8,272 nt of DNA, taken from NCBI GenBank assembly GCA_022706175.1, contig JAKJDB010000091.1, positions 1 through 8,272 of the forward strand. Reading direction: 5' to 3'. Positions within the stretch are counted from its first letter, which is position 1. Each line of letters opens with the position of its first letter. This DNA is from Candidatus Zhuqueibacterota bacterium. GTDB lineage: Bacteria; KSB1; UBA2214. The notes below the pieces were generated by a model. It made no database searches. It worked only from the letters and a program-made list of their open reading frames with translations, and was not told the origin of the DNA. Shown here in pieces: positions 5,394 to 8,272 of the stretch. The position numbers and the translations under genes are program-made.

Positions 5394-6620
5394 CTATTTT
5401 TTTACCCGCCATCGTGTTCCCATCAAACAGGTCTTTTCCCCTTCCTGCTCCGATTGATAATACACGGTCAGAATGGAGCCGTCCGGCAGCTCCACCGAGG
5501 CCGGATAGCCGAGATCGCCGTTGAAATGGCCCGCCAGCTTGATCTCATTGGCCACATCCCAGGTGCGGCCTTGATCATCGCTCAAACACGCATATTCGCC
5601 AAAAGCCGCTATCCTTCTACCATAGACCGTGAGCAGCTTGCCGCTCTTGAGCCGAATCAGATGCGGCGGATAGCCCTGAATGGGCGTGGGCTTCATCCGC
5701 GTCCAGGTTCTGCCGCCATCGCCGCTTTCAGCCTGGCGCAGCAGAGATTGGGAATCATCACGATGAAGGGCGCCCGGCGCCGGCTTGGCGTGAAAACGGA
5801 ACTGCGCGACAATGCGCCCATCGTTGGTTTCCACTGCAAACGGCTCATGAAATTGTTCGATCTCATCGGGCGGAGTGGGCTCGATATTGGTGAGAAACTG
5901 CCAGGAACGGCCGCCGTCGCGCGACTCTTCCACTGTAACAGCGTGCTGAGTGTTTTTCCACACCGAAGAGTTATTATCGCCGCCGTGGTGGCGGCCGACA
6001 AACAGCAATCGGCCGTCCTTGAGTAAAACCGGTCCGTGATTGGCAGAGCCGCGCGTGCGGACCGGCTTTTCCCAGGTGAGGCCGCCGTCGGTAGAACGCG
6101 CCGTGAAATAGCCCAACCACTCCTCTTTGACCGACGGGCTGATCTTTTCATCGTGCAGAGCCCAGTAGAACTCGGGCGATCCCGGCCTCAGGCTCGACCG
6201 ATCCTTGATTCTTGCCGCGTAGGCCACAGAGGTGAACCAGGTGATCAGCAGATCCTGGTTGGGCAGTTCAACGATGCCGGCATCGCGGTCGTCCAACGGC
6301 GTGTTGCAGATGGTTCGTTCCGCACTCCAGGTCTCGCCCCCATCCGTGCTTTTGATCATCTGCACTTTGCCCCAGGGACAGACATGCTCATCGCGGTCGC
6401 CGGAAAACACCGCCACCAGCTCGCCGTTCTGTCGCAGACAGATGGACGGCCAGCCGATGTAACGGCCGGGCTGTTTGCACAGCACTCTGGTCCACAGCAG
6501 CTCGGCGCGTTTTTGCTGCACCGGCGCGCCGTGGATTTCATTTGCTGCGGAGGTCTGCGGCCAAATCCAGCCGGCGGCTGTGAGCAAGAGGATGGCCATT
6601 AACTTTTTCAGATTTTTCAT
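5394..6620 (-). CDS. Secreted sialidase-like (BNR/Asp-box) beta-propeller protein
   Basis: 408 residues with a signal peptide (basic MKNLKK, hydrophobic stretch, probable cleavage near TSAAN at residues 23-27), so exported. Five Asp boxes mark a six-bladed sialidase-type propeller: STDGGETW (91-98), STDGGLTW (176-183), SRDGGRSW (233-240), SGDGGRTW (299-306) and SDDQGRTW (347-354). The blades are regularly built, with segments such as NGELVAVFSG and DGSILTVYYQS. Classical sialidases (GH33) carry an early FRIP/YRIP motif whose arginine binds the sialic acid carboxylate. The corresponding early segment here reads GRYIGWPSI (52-60), so true sialidase activity is doubtful; another glycan substrate or a binding role is possible. 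Start: the ATG at 6620 follows GGGAG and begins the signal peptide. The GTG at 6647 and the ATG at 6632 would place extra residues before it. The gene begins 36 bases after the alpha-2-macroglobulin stop and is probably cotranscribed with both neighbours. Confidence 0.85.
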   Translation of the reverse strand: MKNLKKLMAILLLTAAGWIWPQTSAANEIHGAPVQQKRAELLWTRVLCKQPGRYIGWPSICLRQNGELVAVFSGDRDEHVCPWGKVQMIKSTDGGETWSAERTICNTPLDDRDAGIVELPNQDLLITWFTSVAYAARIKDRSSLRPGSPEFYWALHDEKISPSVKEEWLGYFTARSTDGGLTWEKPVRTRGSANHGPVLLKDGRLLFVGRHHGGDNNSSVWKNTQHAVTVEESRDGGRSWQFLTNIEPTPPDEIEQFHEPFAVETNDGRIVAQFRFHAKPAPGALHRDDSQSLLRQAESGDGGRTWTRMKPTPIQGYPPHLIRLKSGKLLTVYGRRIAAFGEYACLSDDQGRTWDVANEIKLAGHFNGDLGYPASVELPDGSILTVYYQSEQEGEKTCLMGTRWRVKK

Positions 6621-6625
6621 ACAAT

Positions 6626-6630
6626 CTCCC
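6626..6630 (-). promoter_or_regulatory. Ribosome binding site for the sialidase-like gene
   Basis: GGGAG on the minus strand is separated by five bases from the ATG at 6620, a normal Shine-Dalgarno distance. It overlaps the ATG at 6632, which argues against that upstream start. Confidence 0.75.
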
Positions 6631-6656
6631 ATGGTATGGATTAACACTAGACAGCC

Positions 6657-8272
6657 TCATTTCACATCGATCACTTTGCTGACCGTGCGGCCGAACACCT
6701 CAGGGGTGTACATCTCTTCCGCCTTGGTGGGCGGCACGGTGTAACGGCCTTTGGTGACCGAACGAAGCAGATAGGAATAGCTGGTCACTCCGGCAGGCAA
6801 ATAGTCGGCGAACAGCAGCACCCGGTCGTCATGCTTTTCCACATGGGTGAAACCGCTCCACCAATCGGTCTGCTGGTCATCATACTGCTGCACCGCCGCA
6901 CTGACGCCGGCCAGATCCACCTGAATGGGTTCCAGGCCGGCCGGCAACGGGTCGTTCATGACGACAAAATAACGATCCAGCGGGGTCTCCAGAGTGAGAG
7001 TGACCCGGAACACCTGTCCCAGCGGATAAGAGCCGTCCTTAAGAAAGGCCGATTCCACCGGAGTGACGGATTTTAAAACCGCCATGCCCTGATCCAAGGG
7101 CTCTTTGAATTGAGTGGGGAAATAGCTCAGGCGCAGGCCATAATACAGCGCGCCGTCGCCGTCTTTTTTAATCTCCACATCAAAGGGCTTGGAACCAAAG
7201 GCGGCGAGGGATTCGGAACGCCGCTCGATATGGGTCGACCGGCCGGCAAAAAGAAACGACAACGCCTGCCGGCCCGCCAATTTGATCTGCGCCTCGAAGC
7301 GCGGTTCAACTTTTTCATACCGTTCAAAATAGGTGGACAGCGCCTGCAGCACGTAAAAATTCTCCTGCGTGTTGCTCCAGTGGCCGTCTTTACGGTTGGT
7401 CAACAACCAGCGCACCACGTTCTCCGCCATCGGCACATCGGCCCCTGCCTCCAGCAGGGCCTGCAGACACTGGGCTGTGGCGCGTACGTTGCTGTGAAAG
7501 ATCCAAACCAGGTCGCCCTCCGGCTCTTCGAAATAGGCGGTGGTCGGTGAAACGCGCAGCCGATTGATCATTTTTTGCACGAGTTCGGTTCTGCGCGCCT
7601 CCAGGGGATTGACCGAAACGCCGGCTTTGCGGGCCGACTTGACCACGCCGGTTTGCAGACCGACGTTGCCCTTGGGCTGATCCAGCAGCAGTTGCACCGT
7701 TCGTAACAGATAGGTCTGCGCGGTCAAAGGCAGGTCATCGCTGCGGGTGGTCAGTTTTTCCACATAGCCCGCATCCGTGCGATCGTTCAACGCCAGCACA
7801 TAGAGGATGAAACAGTCGGTGGTTTTCCAGCACAGATCATCATAGGGAAAGCTGTCACGGGACACGTCGCCGTTCAGCACCTGCCGCAGATAATCCAGAG
7901 CCCAGTCCAGCATGGCGTCATCGATCGGAAAGCCGGCTTTTTTCGCCAGCGTCAATCCATAGGCTGCGTACACGCTGACGAACGGCCACGATCGGCCGTT
8001 TCCCTGCCAGTAGCTGAATCCGCCGTCTTCATTCTGAAACTTGACCATATCCTTCAAGATAGAGTTGACCACGGCGGCGTAATCCTGTTCACCGGTTGTG
8101 GGAATGGCAAAGGCTTTGACCAGATCGGCTGAGATGATGAACGGCAAGGCTTTGGACAGCCTCTGCTCCAGGCATTCATAGGGATAGGCAAGCAGATATT
8201 CCACGGCTCCGGAAAACTCGGCCATGGCCGAAGAGGCGGCGGTCATCTCCAGCTTGGTCAGCTCGGCATGCA
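6657..8272 (-). CDS. Alpha-2-macroglobulin family protein, C-terminal part (5' end beyond window)
   Basis: 537 residues are visible; the frame stays open to the window edge, so the start and most of the protein (bacterial members usually exceed 1,500 residues) lie outside. These are large periplasmic or membrane-anchored protease traps: cleavage of a bait region exposes a Cys-Gln thioester that couples to the protease. Seen: AMAEFSGAVEYLLAYPYECLEQ near the visible start, with the CLEQ thioester at 8163-8174. About 50 residues on comes GGFSYWQG, typical of the helical thioester domain, which continues as a toroid to about visible residue 340. The end (GVTSYSYLLRSVTKGRYTVPPTKAEEMYTPEVFGR) fits the C-terminal MG10 domain of bacterial members. 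The Gly before Cys in animal proteins (GCGEQ) is Glu here (ECLEQ). Cys and Gln are intact, so thioester formation seems possible. An internal ATG at 8246 is not a likely start because homologous sequence continues upstream of it. Confidence 0.92.
   Translation of the reverse strand, partial: HAELTKLEMTAASSAMAEFSGAVEYLLAYPYECLEQRLSKALPFIISADLVKAFAIPTTGEQDYAAVVNSILKDMVKFQNEDGGFSYWQGNGRSWPFVSVYAAYGLTLAKKAGFPIDDAMLDWALDYLRQVLNGDVSRDSFPYDDLCWKTTDCFILYVLALNDRTDAGYVEKLTTRSDDLPLTAQTYLLRTVQLLLDQPKGNVGLQTGVVKSARKAGVSVNPLEARRTELVQKMINRLRVSPTTAYFEEPEGDLVWIFHSNVRATAQCLQALLEAGADVPMAENVVRWLLTNRKDGHWSNTQENFYVLQALSTYFERYEKVEPRFEAQIKLAGRQALSFLFAGRSTHIERRSESLAAFGSKPFDVEIKKDGDGALYYGLRLSYFPTQFKEPLDQGMAVLKSVTPVESAFLKDGSYPLGQVFRVTLTLETPLDRYFVVMNDPLPAGLEPIQVDLAGVSAAVQQYDDQQTDWWSGFTHVEKHDDRVLLFADYLPAGVTSYSYLLRSVTKGRYTVPPTKAEEMYTPEVFGRTVSKVIDVK
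8163..8174 (-). other. Thioester motif CLEQ of the alpha-2-macroglobulin
   Basis: Codons TGC-CTG-GAG-CAG on the minus strand encode Cys-Leu-Glu-Gln within YPYECLEQ. In this family the Cys and Gln side chains form the internal thioester that links covalently to attacking proteases. Its presence separates this protein from the bacterial paralogues that have lost the thioester. Confidence 0.85.

Noticed and set aside
6621..6647. Earlier starts (GTG 6647, ATG 6632) for the sialidase-like gene
   Set aside because: They would place extra residues ahead of a well-formed signal peptide. The GGGAG five bases before the ATG at 6620 marks that one as the start.

Overview
The window looks like a contig piece from an uncultured Gram-negative bacterium with moderately high G+C. 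Two proteins carry Sec signal peptides, and a third belongs to the alpha-2-macroglobulin family, which normally sits in the periplasm or is anchored to a membrane. The gene content and the style of the intergenic repeats would fit the Bacteroidota/Calditrichota (FCB) neighbourhood. That placement rests on general recall, not on a marker gene, and should be treated as weak.

Layout. (1) 94-1767, plus strand: a complete bifunctional glutamate formimidoyltransferase / formimidotetrahydrofolate cyclodeaminase, the last step of one histidine-degradation route and a source of one-carbon units. (2) 1768-2815: about 1 kb without a believable gene, lying between two convergent genes and dense in repeats. 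It holds two copies of a composite element, each made of two 63-nt imperfect palindromes separated by a conserved 62-nt spacer. Between the copies lies a second repeat type: a perfect 16-bp inverted repeat and several short hairpins with a GTA/TAC loop. (3) 2816-8272, minus strand: three genes in one direction. Reading downstream these are the C-terminal part of an alpha-2-macroglobulin with its CLEQ thioester motif (start outside the window), a secreted five-Asp-box sialidase-like beta-propeller, and a secreted six-hairpin glycosidase-like protein. The gaps are 36 and 79 nt, so they probably form an operon.

How it fits together. The histidine/folate gene is unrelated to the rest and merely converges on it. 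The minus-strand genes suggest an exported set handling glycans, with a protease-trapping or surface-protection protein upstream. The shared purpose is inferred from adjacency only, and no substrate can be assigned. The least explained DNA is the repeat block: its 63-nt palindromes vary mainly in ways that keep G-U pairing in a plus-strand transcript, and the two core variants occur in opposite order in the two composite copies.
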